From Excoecaria cochinchinensis (Eukaryota > Streptophyta > Magnoliopsida > Malpighiales > Euphorbiaceae), in the NCBI GenBank assembly GCA_947683425.1, contig CANTUQ010000119.1:7093001-7157000 (forward strand): a stretch of 64,000 nucleotides of DNA, in the 5' to 3' direction. Positions 45,695 to 57,049 of the stretch are shown in pieces. The position numbers were made by a program, and so were the translations under genes. The notes beneath the pieces were generated by a model. The model was not told the DNA's origin. It did no database searches and was given only the letters and a program-made list of their open reading frames with translations. Position 1 is the first letter of the stretch. Every line of letters starts with the position of its first letter.

Positions 45695-47385
45695 GGAAAG
45701 GCTAACGGCAAAACAATTAGCAAATAACAAAACTATAAACATCAAATAAGCCAACCACCAAGAAATTAAACCAAGAAACTTGAGGTGACACAGTGACAAG
45801 GATATTAGAAAAATAATAATGGTAATAACAATACCATCCAGAAAATAAGAAAAGGGATCAAACTAGGACAAGTAAATAATTTATCACCGGTAATATTAAT
45901 AACACTAAAATACCAAAATACCAAAATAAAATGATATCAAAATTAATAATAACAAATAAATGCAAAACGAAATAAAATTAAACGAGAACGGGTCCAAAGT
46001 GTTTACCCTCAGAATTTTTGAGATTGGAAATAGGATGTCTCGATCGATTTCCTTGTCGGATTTTTTGATGATAACACTACTTGAAGTAAATGTAAAATCT
46101 GTGTTCTAAACAAATTACCTTGAGAAAAAATATTTTTTGTGGGATGAAGGAGCAAAGAAAATTAATTTTTCTTGCTCAAATCAACCCAAGAGTGAATATT
46201 TTGTAATGGCAAAACTAAGATTTTTTGAAGAAGACTTGAAGATTTTTTGAAGAGTTTTTAAGAAGCAAGAAAAGCTTCCTGGAGAGTGGAAAAAAGGTAG
46301 AGAGGAAAAGCTAAGAAAAACTTGAATTAATTCCTCCGTCCTCCAAAAATGAGGGGAAAATCCCCACTTAAATCTGTCTTGGCCAAAAATGGCAAGGGAC
46401 AAAAAAAACTTTCATTTTTAGTTAATCTAAAATAACATAAAATGGTGAAACAATGGAAACTGAAAAAATCAGAAAATCAGACTGAAAACAGCGAAAAAAA
46501 CGGACAGGCGAAACAGGTCGCGCGGAGGAGCCAAGGGCGCGCGGCAGCCTGCGCGTGGTGCCCTGGCACCGCGCGCGGCAGGCTGCTGCGCGCAGCCTGC
46601 CTCGCGCAGGCGGGTCGCGCGAGGCAGCTGCCTCGCGCGCAGAGGGGGCGCGCGAGGCGCCCGCCCCTGCGCGCAGGGGGGGGCGCGCGGAGCGCCCGCC
46701 CCGCGCGCAGGGGGGCCGCGCGGAGCGCCCCGCCTCGCGCGCGGGGGGGGCCGCGCGGAGCGCCCCGCCTCGCGCGCGGGGGGGCCGCGCGGAGCGCCCC
46801 GCCTCGGCGCGTAGGGGGGCCGCGCGGAGCGCCCGCCCCTGCGCGCAGGGGGGCCGCGCGGAGCGCCCCGCCTCGCGCGCGGGGGGGCCGCGCGGAGCGC
46901 CCCGCCTCGCGCGCAGGGGGGGCGCGCGGAGCGCCCGCCTCGCGAGCAGGGGGGGCGCGCGGAGCGCCCGCCCCTGCGCGCAGGGGGGTCGCGCGGAGCG
47001 CCCCGCCTCGCGCGCAGGGGGGGCGCGCGAGGCGCCCGCCCCTGCGCGCAGGGAGGCGCACGGGGCGCCAGCCTCGCGCGCAGGCGCCCCTGCGCGCTGG
47101 GGCGGCCTGCGCGCTGGGGCAGCCTGCCGCGCAGGCGGCCCCGCGCTGCCGCAGTGGCACTCGCGATAATTTTTTTTTTTTTTTTTTTTTAATTTTGACA
47201 CAATATTAATATTTTTTCCCATTTTAAATTTTAATCCCTAAAATATATATTTTAAAATTATTTTTCGAAAAAACACAATCTTGACAAGGGAACGGTCGAT
47301 TCTCACTTTTCTTGCCGAAAGTCGGTCTTTTGCTTCATCATCGGGTAATTCTGATCTTGGGCCGCCTCGGGACCCGGTGTCTACA
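44260..47385 (-). repeat. 5' LTR of Tat-1 (right copy, 3126 bp)
   Basis: Same ends as the left copy but 142 bases longer, mainly through extra GC-rich units (46516-47168) and a longer (AAT)n block (45570-45694). The remaining sequence is almost identical. Confidence 0.95.
46516..47168 (+). repeat. GC-rich minisatellite in Tat-1 right LTR
   Basis: Longer version of 37578-38098, with additional units near 46550-46600 (GCGCGCGGCAGGC) and 46790-46850. The Ala/Arg-rich reading frames here are repeat artefacts. Confidence 0.92.
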
Positions 47386-47390
47386 GTCAC

Positions 47391-49802
47391 CAAGCAAGTA
47401 CAAAGCAAAACATACATTCATTCATAACATACATACAGAAATACAGGATAATTAAAACTTTACAGAAAGGAAAGCAAAAGTTGATCATGCATTAATATAA
47501 CAAACCATTACAATAATGTTCTGATCAACTAGCTGAAACCAAATATATTACATATCCAAAATCTAAGTACAAAAGCGGAAGCTGATACAAAACTGATACA
47601 CGAGAGTTCTATACAAAAAGAATCATCAACTATTACAAAATTAAGACCTACACTAAACCCTTCTGTGTTGGCTTGACGGCGGCGACTCTCAGATCAAAAT
47701 TCCTTCCGCACCTGCACGGGTAAAAACACCGTGCTAAGCGATAAACGCTTAGTGGGGAAAAACACATAAATTATGGACGGCCATTCACAATGGTCGTCAA
47801 GGCATATCACAATCACAATGGCAATATGCAAAGGTTATAACAGAATCCATATAAACATGCTCACATTTAAAAACCATACAATCAGTATCTCATATTCATA
47901 TCCATTCCAGAATAATCCGACATGCAACTCATCATTATACTCATTCAGATATCACATTTTATATCTAAATCAGAACAGAGCAATTCAATCGAACTATACA
48001 TGAACACCTGAAGAACACCTGCTGACTCTAGGTAGTGGATAACGAGTGTACTGAAGGTACCTTACGGGTACGAATCGAATACTGAGGGTACCTCACAGGT
48101 ACAAATCAAAAGTCATTTCATTTTTATCAAAACACATTATTTGTATACTGAGGGGATCTTAAACAAGATCCTAATACTGATGGGTTCACGAGGAACCAAA
48201 CGGGGACCTGATCGGGGTCCAAACTGAACTGAGGGCTGCAGCTAAAAGACTCTATTAGGCATGCCTAACTATCCACTTACTTGACTCTAGCAGCCTATAA
48301 CTCATTCAAATCACAATTTAGAACATCGCATATAATTCATCATAAGAATCATGGTATTACGCATATCAAAGCATATAAAAGTATGACATGCGTCATACAG
48401 CAGTATAAATTCATTCGAAGAATTACGGAATCCATTTTTGTGTTAAAATCCGGGAAGTTTCAGAAAATGGGCCGAACGGGGTGACGGACGAGGTTGGCTG
48501 GTCACGAGACGTGACTGAGGGGCGTGACTAGCTCTATCCCTCGCGGATCACGCGACGACTCGCCCCTTACCTCTCGCTGGTCACGAGTCGTGACTGGGTG
48601 TCACGTCTCGTGACTAGCTTCCTTCTTTGGGCTAGTCACGCGACGTGACTGGCTGACGAGACTGGCCTCTCTCAGGCCGGTCACGAGTCGTGACTGGGAG
48701 TCACGTCTCATGACTGGCTTCCTCATGGCCGGTCACGAGTTATGACAGGCAGTCACAGCTCGTGACTGGCTTCTATCTGGCAGGTCATGAGCCGTGACTA
48801 GAAGTCACGTCTCGTGACTTGCCTCTCCTCTTGGCTAGTCACGCTACAGACGTGAATTTCTACAGTAATCGATTTCTCCCGATTTTCCAGAATTTCCCAG
48901 AACAAAGAAATCAATCCAAATTTGATTAAAAGTCATTCAAACCTGTTCTTACTTCCCAGAAGATCATTCAATCATCAAAATGACAAATCAACAACTTAAT
49001 TCAATATTTAAACAACCAAATCAAATCAAGTATATATGCATTCAACTTCTCAAAAACATAAACCCTAGAAATTTACAGTAAACTCAAAATCACAAAAGTC
49101 ATAACAAATAATTCCCAAACCTGAATTCTAAGCTTCACTTCACTTAGTCCCACCACTCCCATCAATCTCCTTGCCTTTGGGATCGCGAGGAGCCTCAGCT
49201 AAACACAAACATCCAACAATGCAAACCCTAAGTTAAATCTAAACTCAAGGAAGAAGAAGAAGAGAGAGAAGAATAAGAGCAAGACCAAGATACGTACTTA
49301 CCAAGTTAGGAGCAAGAGTGACCAATTTCCACAACCATAACTTGATTTACAGATAGCAATAATTAGGAAAGGGAAAAGGAAGAAGAAGATGGTGGTAGAA
49401 GGGAAAACGTGAATCTGATATTCCCTTCACTCTTCCTTCTTTTCTTTATTCATTTTCCCTAACCTAATACACATGTCAATCTTTTGGTGGTGGAACTTGC
49501 TCACTCACACCTTAACTCCATACTTCACACACATCTTATGCACTCCTAACTTATACTCCCTACAATGGTATGAACTCACACACACAAGCACTTCTCAACT
49601 TAAAACACCATAAAATGATATGCTCAAGTGCACACAAGAAATTCCCAATTAATACACACACTAATGTCATACGTGCAACCATATACTAACAAAACCCAAA
49701 AACATGCATTTTACTAAACTACCCTCATGATATGCTGAACACATGCACATGCATGCTCACACAGACAGGCTCATTCTACTAGGGGGCAAATGGGGTGTGA
49801 CA
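47391..49802 (-). repeat. Tek-3 3' LTR, main part (2412 bp)
   Basis: Continues the 74 bases at 35262-35335. It has the double stem-loop at 47702-47757 and the palindrome array at 48501-48853, which is shorter than in the partner LTR. It ends GGGTGTGACA and is followed by the complement of the polypurine tract. Confidence 0.95.
48501..48853 (-). repeat. Palindrome array in Tek-3 left LTR
   Basis: GTCACGAGTCGTGAC, GTCACGCGACGTGAC and variants. Relative to 55708-56118 it lacks about 60 bases holding several units near the start (GACGTGACTGAGGGGCGTGAC). Confidence 0.88.
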
Positions 49803-52800
49803 ACTCTCCCCTACTAATAAGAATTTCGTCCTCGAAATTCTCACCTGAACTGAACAACTGCGGATACTGAGCTCTCATTGACTCTTCTAGTTCCCAAGTC
49901 GCTTCTTCGACTCCATGATGGATCCACAACACTTTAACCAGAGGAATCTGCTTACTTCTCAACTGCCTCACCTCTCGGGCTAGAATAGCTTGCGGTTCCT
50001 CATCATAGGAAAAATCTGGCTGAACCTGAATATCCTGAACCGAAAGAACATGCGAAGGATCTGATCTGTACCGACGAAGCATCGAAACGTTGAACACATC
50101 ATGCAACTTTGCTAACTCCAACGGTAGCGCTAATCTATAGGCTACAGGTCCTACCTTAGCCAGAATCTTATAAGGACCAATGAAACGAGGACTAAGCTTG
50201 CCTTTCTTTCCAAACCGAAGCACTTTCCTCCAAGGTAAAACTTTAAGGAAAACTTTGTCCCCGATCTCAAAATGTACGTCTTTCCTCTTCAAATTAGCAT
50301 AAGATTTTTGTCGATCCTTGGCTGCCTTTAAATTCCGCTGCACTACTCTGATCTTCTCTTCAGTATCTCTAACCAAGTCAGGCCCAATCACTGATCTCTC
50401 GGATAGCTCGGTCCAACAAACCGGAGTCCTACACTGACGTCCATACAAAGCCTCATACGGTGCCATACCGATGCTCGACTGAAAACTATTGTTGTAGGCA
50501 AACTCCATAAGCGACACATATCTGTCCCAACTACCCGGAAAATCCAAAGCACAAGCTCTCATCATATCCTCTAGCATCTGAATGACTCGCTCTGACTGAC
50601 CATCGGTCTGAGGATGAAACGCTGTACTGAAGTTCAACTTAGTACCCAAAGCTCTCTGCAACTCCTTCCAAAACTTGGAAGTAAACATCGGATCCCGATA
50701 TGAAACTATGGACAAAGGCACACCATGCAACCGAACTATCTCATCCACATAGATACTGGCCAATCTGTCCATCGAGTAGTCCACTCTAACTGGCAGAAAG
50801 TGAGCTGACTTCGTAAGCCGATCCACTATTACCCAAACCGAATCATATTTCCTCTGAGTCAAAGGCAAACCAAAAACAAAGTCCATGGCGATATCATCCC
50901 ACTTCCACTCAGGAATGGATAAAGGCGTAAGCAATCCCGAAGGAACCTGATGCTCGGCCTTTACCTGCTGACATGTCAAGCACTTGGAAACAAAATCTAC
51001 TATGTCCCTCTTCATACCGGACCACCAAAAGAACTGTTTCATGTCCCGATACATCTTCTCACTGCCCGGATGCATAGTAAAAACTGTACTATGCACCTCA
51101 CTCATAAGTTGTCTCCTCAAATCCTCAGACTCTGGCACACATAAGCGATCTCTGAACATAAGCAGCTCATCCTGAACTGAGAACTCTGACTGCTTACCCG
51201 ATCTGACCTCTTGCACAATCCGCTGAAGCCTCTGATCATCTCTCTGAGCATCCACTATCCTCTGTCTCAAGGTAGGCTTCACACGCAACTGAGCAATCAA
51301 AGCCCCATCTGAACCAAATCTCCATCTGAATCGCCTCAAGAACAAGGCTGAAACAGACTTTCGACTCAAAGCATCAGCGACTACATTGGCCTTACCAGGA
51401 TGGTAATCCACAATGCAGTCGTAGTCCTTAAACAACTCAAGCCATCGGCGCTGTCTCATGTTCAACTCTTTCTGTGAAAGGAAGTACTTCAAGCTCTTGT
51501 GGTCCGAAAAGATCCTACACTTTTCCCCATATAGATAATGATGCCAAATCTTTAAAGCAAAGATCACAGCTGCTAACTCAAGATCATGCGTGGGATAGTT
51601 CCTCTCATGTGGCTTTAACTGTCGAGAAGCATAAGCCACGACCTTACCTTCCTGCATCAGCACACATCCAAGACCAACACCCGAAGCATCACTATAAATG
51701 ACAAACTCATTACCCGAGATGGGTTGAGTAAGAATAGAAGCCTCAACAAGCAACTGCTTTAACCGATCAAAATAAGCCTGGCATCTATCTGACCACTCAA
51801 ATCTGACTCCTTTCCTCAATAATCTAGTCATCGGAGCAACAATCACAGAAAAACCCTTAACAAACCGACGGTAATAACCTGCCAAACCGAGGAAACTCCT
51901 CACTTCCTGAACATTTCTAGGCGCTTTCCAATCAACTATCGCCTCAATCTTTGCTGGATCTACCTGAATACCACTAGCTGAAACAATGTGACCCAAGAAT
52001 GATACTTCTCGAAGCCAGAAATCACACTTGCTAAGCTTGGCAAATAACTGATGCTCTCTCAACATCTGCAAAACCAATCGGAGATGCTCCTCATGCTCAC
52101 TCTCATCCTTGGAATACACCAAGATGTCATCAATGAACACTACTACAAATCGATCTAAGTATGGCCTAAACACACGGTTCATCAAATCCATAAAAGCCAC
52201 TGGAGCATTTGTCAAACCAAATGGCATCACAAGAAACTCATAGTGGCCATACCTAGTCCGAAATGCAGTCTTAACCACATCTGCATCCTGAACTCGAAGC
52301 TGATAGTACCGTGATCGAAGATCTATCTTAGAGAAGACACCTGCACCTCGAAGCTGATCAAATAAATCCTCAATCCTAGGCAACGGATACTTGTTCTTCA
52401 CTGTAACTTTATTAATCTGCCTGTAGTCGATAAACATCCTCAAAGATCCATCTTTCTTCTTGACAAATAGAACTGGAGCTCCCCAAGGAGATATGCTAGG
52501 TCCAATAAACCCCTTATCCAATAACTCTTGTAGCTGAGTTTTAAGTTCCCTCAACTCTACAGGAGCCATCCGATAAGGTGCTCTCGAAATAGGTGCAATA
52601 CATGGCATAATCTCAATGGACAACTCAACCTCTCTCTTAGGAGGCAAACCAGGCAACTCGCTCGGGAACACATCACTAAACTCCCGCACTACTGGAGTGT
52701 CCTCAATCTGAACTTGATCTCTCTTGGAATCTAACACAACTGCAAGAAAAGCCTCACAACCTTTCCTGATAAACCTCTTGGCTTGCATCGCAGAAATCAC

Positions 52801-54402
52801 ATTATTCACAGAACTAGCACCCAAACCTTTCAAAAACACAAGAGACTGACTTCTATCCCGAAGTACAACTGTCTTCCTATGGCAATCAACTACAGCCCGA
52901 TGCTTACCCAACCAGTCCATACCCAGAATCAGATCAAACTCTCTGAAAGGCAACTCAATCAAATCCGCTGGAAGCACAACTCCCTCAACTATCAAAGGAC
53001 AACTCCTAAAGACTCTACTCACACTGACACTATGCCCTAATGGACTGGTCACACATATCTCATAATCTAACTGATCAACCACATGCAACTTATCAACAAT
53101 TTTATCTATGAACAAGTATGAGTGTGTGGAACCAGGATCTATTAGAGCATACAACTCAGTGTCATGGAGTAGGAACTTACCAGCAATAACATCAGGCGCA
53201 TCCTGCTCATCTCTGGCTCTCATAGCATAAGCTCTGGTGGCAACCTGTGGAGGACGCTCAATAGTCTCAGAAGCAGTTCCCTCTCTATGCCGACCGCCTC
53301 GACCCCTACCTCTGCCTCTACCACGGGTAGCCTGAGAAGCATTCGAACCGACCCCACTGGCCTCTCTCTAGGAACCTGAATCCTCATGCAATCTCGGACA
53401 GCTAGCCAAAAGATGCTCAGTGCTCCCACACCTGAAGCACGCACCGGAGAGCCACCTACACTCACCCCTATGAGTCTTACTGCAATGAGGACAAACTGAT
53501 GCAGTCTCAGATCTGCCACCTCTTCCAGAACCTGACACAGCTGTAGAACCCTGTCTTCTACCTCTAGAAGCCGGACCAGAAGATGACTCGTCCTGTGGGT
53601 TCCTAGATCTCTTACACGAGGATGAAGAAGATCCTCCACGAGAAGAGTTCCTCCTCTGAGCTCTCTCTCTAAGCACCGTCTCAGATAACTAAGCCCTCAC
53701 AGCAGCCTCCACAATCTGATAGTATCTAACCCCAGGCATGCATATCAAAGAAATCAAAGCAATCTTCAAAGACTCATTCAACCCCGCTTCGAAATGCTTG
53801 CATCTGAAATCATCTGTCATAACCCCACGCGGAGCATAGCGAGATAACCTGTTGAACTCTTTCTCATACTCTGCTATAGACAAGGTCCTCTGTCTCAAAC
53901 TCAAAAACTGTGCCCATCTCGCATCTCTATAAGTCTGAGTAATATACTTCTTTGTGAACTCACCCTCAAAGAACTCCCAAGTAATCGGATCCGGTAGCTG
54001 AGGATGCCCGCAAACCAATTCCCACCACACAAAAGCAGACCCTTGCAGTAGAACTAATGCACACTCTGCCTGTTGGTCGGGAGGACACCGAATCTCTCTC
54101 AAGGCACGCTTCACTTTATCTAACCATTTCTCAGCCATCTCAGACTCATTCAAACCAGTGCCATAAAAATCTTCAACTCCTGCCCTTCTCAAATTCTCCA
54201 TAGGTGCTCTAGGAGCAGTCACTCTCTCCAAAACCCTAGCCATGTCTTGATGCAATCTGAACATAGCCTCAAAAGGCATGGCTGCGGCCTCGGGCTGGAC
54301 CCTAGCATGCTGAGCCGACACAGAAATCGATGGATCTACAGCTTGAGGGTTCACACTCTCGGCAGATTCCTCAAGTGATCCACGAGCAGAATTAAAAGCC
54401 AT
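49771..54402 (-). pseudogene. gag-pol: Gag-pol polyprotein of Tek-3, two in-frame stops and a changed integrase residue
   Basis: One frame of 4632 nt, the same length as in Tek-2. Stops are TAG at 53691-53689 (GAG in the sisters, at AVRA-stop-LSETV) and TAG at 53370-53368 in the gag-protease linker. The uninterrupted remainder (53367-49771) encodes protease (DPGSTHSYL), RT (FIDD), RNase H (YSDASG, SDHKSL), integrase and the chromodomain-like tail. The integrase motif SDRDPRF reads SYRDPMF here: the codon at 50700-50698 is TAT, so the second catalytic Asp is Tyr and the enzyme should be inactive. RT has LRSRYYQL where Tek-2 has LRSGYYQL, and MFIDYRQ for MCIDYRQ. The start at 54402 (MAFNSARGSLEES) matches the other copies. 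The frame ends 32 bases inside the LTR. Confidence 0.96.
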
Positions 54403-54507
54403 CTAAACAAACAAGAAACAACCGTATCAGCCAACACAGATCTAGACACATACACATCTAAGCAACTCAAAACAACAACAATAACACCCAGAAACGCCTA
54501 AACCGAA

Positions 54508-54519
54508 GCTCTGATACCA
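54508..54519 (-). promoter_or_regulatory. Primer binding site of Tek-3
   Basis: TGGTATCAGAGC on the minus strand, five bases from the 5' LTR edge at 54525. Confidence 0.94.
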
Positions 54520-54524
54520 AAAAC

Positions 54525-57049
54525 TGTAACACCCCCTTCCCATACGCAGGTGATCCCATCCGCAGAGGAGTGAGATGCCGTATGAGTCAGGGTGTCACCA
54601 AGCAAGTACAAAGCAAAACATACATTCATTCATAACATACATACAGAAATACAGGATAATTAAAACTTTACAGAAAGGAAAGCAAAAGTTGATCATGCAT
54701 TAATATAACAAACCATTACAATAATGTTCTGATCAACTAGCTGAAACCAAATATATTACATATCCAAAATCTAAGTACAAAAGCGGAAGCTGATACAAAA
54801 CTGATACACGAGAGTTCTATACAAAAAGAATCATCAAATATTATAAAATTAAGCCCTACACTAAACCCTTCTGTGTTGGCTTGACGGCGGCGACTCTCAG
54901 ATCAAAACTCCTTCCGCACCTGCACGGGTAAAAACACCGTCCTAAGCGATAAACGCTTAGTGGGGAAACACACATAAATTATGGACGGCCATTCACAATG
55001 GTCGTCAAGGCATATCACAATCACAATGGCAATATGCAAAGGTTATAACAGAATCCATATAAACATGCTCACATTTAAAAACCATACAATCAGTATCTCA
55101 TATTCATATCCATTCCAGAATAATCCGACATGCAACTCATCATTATACTCATTCAGATATCACATTTTATATCCAAATCAGAACAGAGCAATTCAATTGA
55201 ACTATACATGAACACCTGAAGAACACCTGCTAACTCTAGGTAGTGGATAACGAGTGTACTGAAGGTAACTTACGGGTACGAATCGAATACTGAGGGTACC
55301 TCACAGGTACAAATCAAAAGTCATTTCATTTTTATCAAAACACATTATTTGTATACTGAGGGGATCTTAAACAAGATCCTAATACTGAGGGGTTCGCGAG
55401 GAACCAAACGGGGACCTGATCGGGGTCCAAACTGAACTGAGGGCTGCAGCTAAAAGACTCTATTAGGCATGCCTAACTATCCACTTACTTTACTCTAGCA
55501 GGCTATAACTCATTCAAATCACAATTCAGAACATCGCATATAATTCATCAGAAGAATCATGGTATCATGCATATAAAAGCATTTAAAAGTATAACGTGCG
55601 TCATACAGCAGTATAAATTCATTCGAAGAATTACGAAATCCATTTTTGAGTTAAAATCCGGGAAGTTTCAGAAAATGGGCCGAACGGGGTGACGGACGAG
55701 GTTGGCTGGTCACGAGGCGTGACTGGCGTCACAACTCGTGACTAGCCTCCTCACAAGGCTTGTCACGAGACGTGACTGAGGGTCACGCCTCGTGACTAGA
55801 TCTGTCCCTCGCGGATCACGCGGCGACTCGCCCCTTACCTCTCGCTGGTCACGAGTCGTGGCTGGTTGTCACGTCTCGTGACTGGCTTCCTTCTTTGGGC
55901 TGGTCACGCGACGTGACTGGCTGACGTGACTGGCCTCTCTCAGGTCGGTCACGAGTCGTGACTGGGAGTCACGTCTCGTGACTGGCTTCCTCATGGCCGG
56001 TCACGAATTGTGACAGGCAGTCACAGCTCATGACTGGCTTCTATCTGGCAGGTCACGAGCCGTGATTAGAAGTCACGTCTCGTGACTTGCCTCTCCTCTT
56101 GGCTAGTCACGCTACAGACGGGAATTTCTACAGTAATCGATTTCTCCCGATTTTCTAGAATTTCCCAGAACAAAGAAATCAATCCAAATTTGATTAAAAG
56201 TCATTCAAACCTGTTCTTACTTCCCAGAAGATCATTCAATCATCAAAAAGACAAATCAACAACTTAATTCAATATTTAAACAACCAAATCAAATCAAGTA
56301 TATATGCATTCAACTTCTCAAAAACATAAACCCTAGAAATTTATAGTAAACTCAAAATCACACAAGTCATAACAAACAATTCCCAAACCTGAATTCTAAG
56401 CTTCACTTCACTTAGTCCCACTACTCCCAGCAATCTCCTTGCCTTTGGGATCGCGAGGAGGCTCAGCTAAACACAAACATCCAACAATGCAAACCCTAAG
56501 TTAAATCTAAACTCAAGGAAGAAGAAGAAGAAGAGCAAGAAGAATAAAAGCAAAGTTAGGAGCAAGAGTGACCAATTTCCACAACCACAACTTGATTTAC
56601 AGATAGCAATAATTAGGAAAGGGAAAAGGAAGAAGATGGTGGTAGAAGGGAAAACGTGAATCTGATATTCCCTTCACTCTTCCTTCTTTTCTTTATTCAT
56701 TTTCCCTAACCTAATACACATGTCAATCTTTTGGTGGTGGAACTTGCTCACTCACACCTTAACTCCATACTTTACACACATCTTATGCACTCCTAACTTA
56801 TACACCCTACAATGGTATGAACTCACACACACAAGCACTTCTCAACTTAAAACACCATAAAATGATATGCTCAAGTGCACACAAGAAATTCCCAATTAAT
56901 ACACACACTAATGTCATACGTGCAACCACATACTAACAAAACCCAAAAACATGCATTTTACTAAACTACCCTCATGATATGCTGAACACATGCACATGCA
57001 TGCTCACACAGACAGGCTCATTCTACTAGGGGGCAAACGGGGTGTGACA
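54525..57049 (-). repeat. 5' LTR of Tek-3, shared with Tek-4 (2525 bp)
   Basis: TGTAACACCC to GGGTGTGACA on the plus strand. It serves as 5' LTR of Tek-3 on its left and is followed on its right by the polypurine-side sequence of Tek-4, so it is also the 3' LTR of Tek-4. Double stem-loop at 54910-54965; palindrome array at 55708-56118. Confidence 0.95.
55708..56118 (-). repeat. Palindrome array in shared Tek-3/Tek-4 LTR
   Basis: Longest array of this type in the window: GTCACGAGGCGTGAC, GTCACGAGACGTGAC, GTCACGAGTCGTGAC and relatives, with pairs repeated about every 35-40 bases. Confidence 0.9.

Larger units (their letters stand above)
35336..47385 (-). mobile_element. Tat-1: Tat/Ogre-type element without intact pol (12.05 kb)
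   Basis: Target duplication GTCAC at 35331-35335 and 47386-47390. LTRs 35336-38319 and 44260-47385, primer binding site 44258-44241 for tRNA-Arg as in Ogre/Tat elements. The internal region of 5.9 kb holds a leader, a gag-like region (43191-41790), two small inverted RT scraps (40770-41089) and a 25-bp minisatellite before the 3' LTR. Outside the GC-rich repeat the LTRs differ at only a handful of sites in over 2 kb, so this is the youngest insertion here, yet it has no working pol. Mobilisation in trans is inferred. Confidence 0.93.
35262..57049 (-). mobile_element. Tek-3: Tekay chromovirus, its left LTR split by Tat-1
   Basis: Minus-strand element: 5' LTR 57049-54525, primer binding site 54519-54508, gag-pol 54402-49771, 3' LTR 49802-47391 plus 35335-35262. 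The 12.05-kb Tat-1 element lies inside the 3' LTR. The element inserted into the Reg-2 right LTR at 35261. On the right its LTR is followed by another Tek internal region (Tek-4) instead of flanking DNA, so the right target duplication cannot be seen. Confidence 0.95.

Noticed and set aside
46442..47222. Long ORFs (200-266 codons) on both strands rich in Ala, Arg, Gly and Pro, and the matching set at 37484-38175
   Set aside because: They lie in the GC-rich minisatellite of the Tat-1 LTR. Stop codons are rare there in all frames, ORFs overlap on both strands, and the two LTR copies do not share frame or length.
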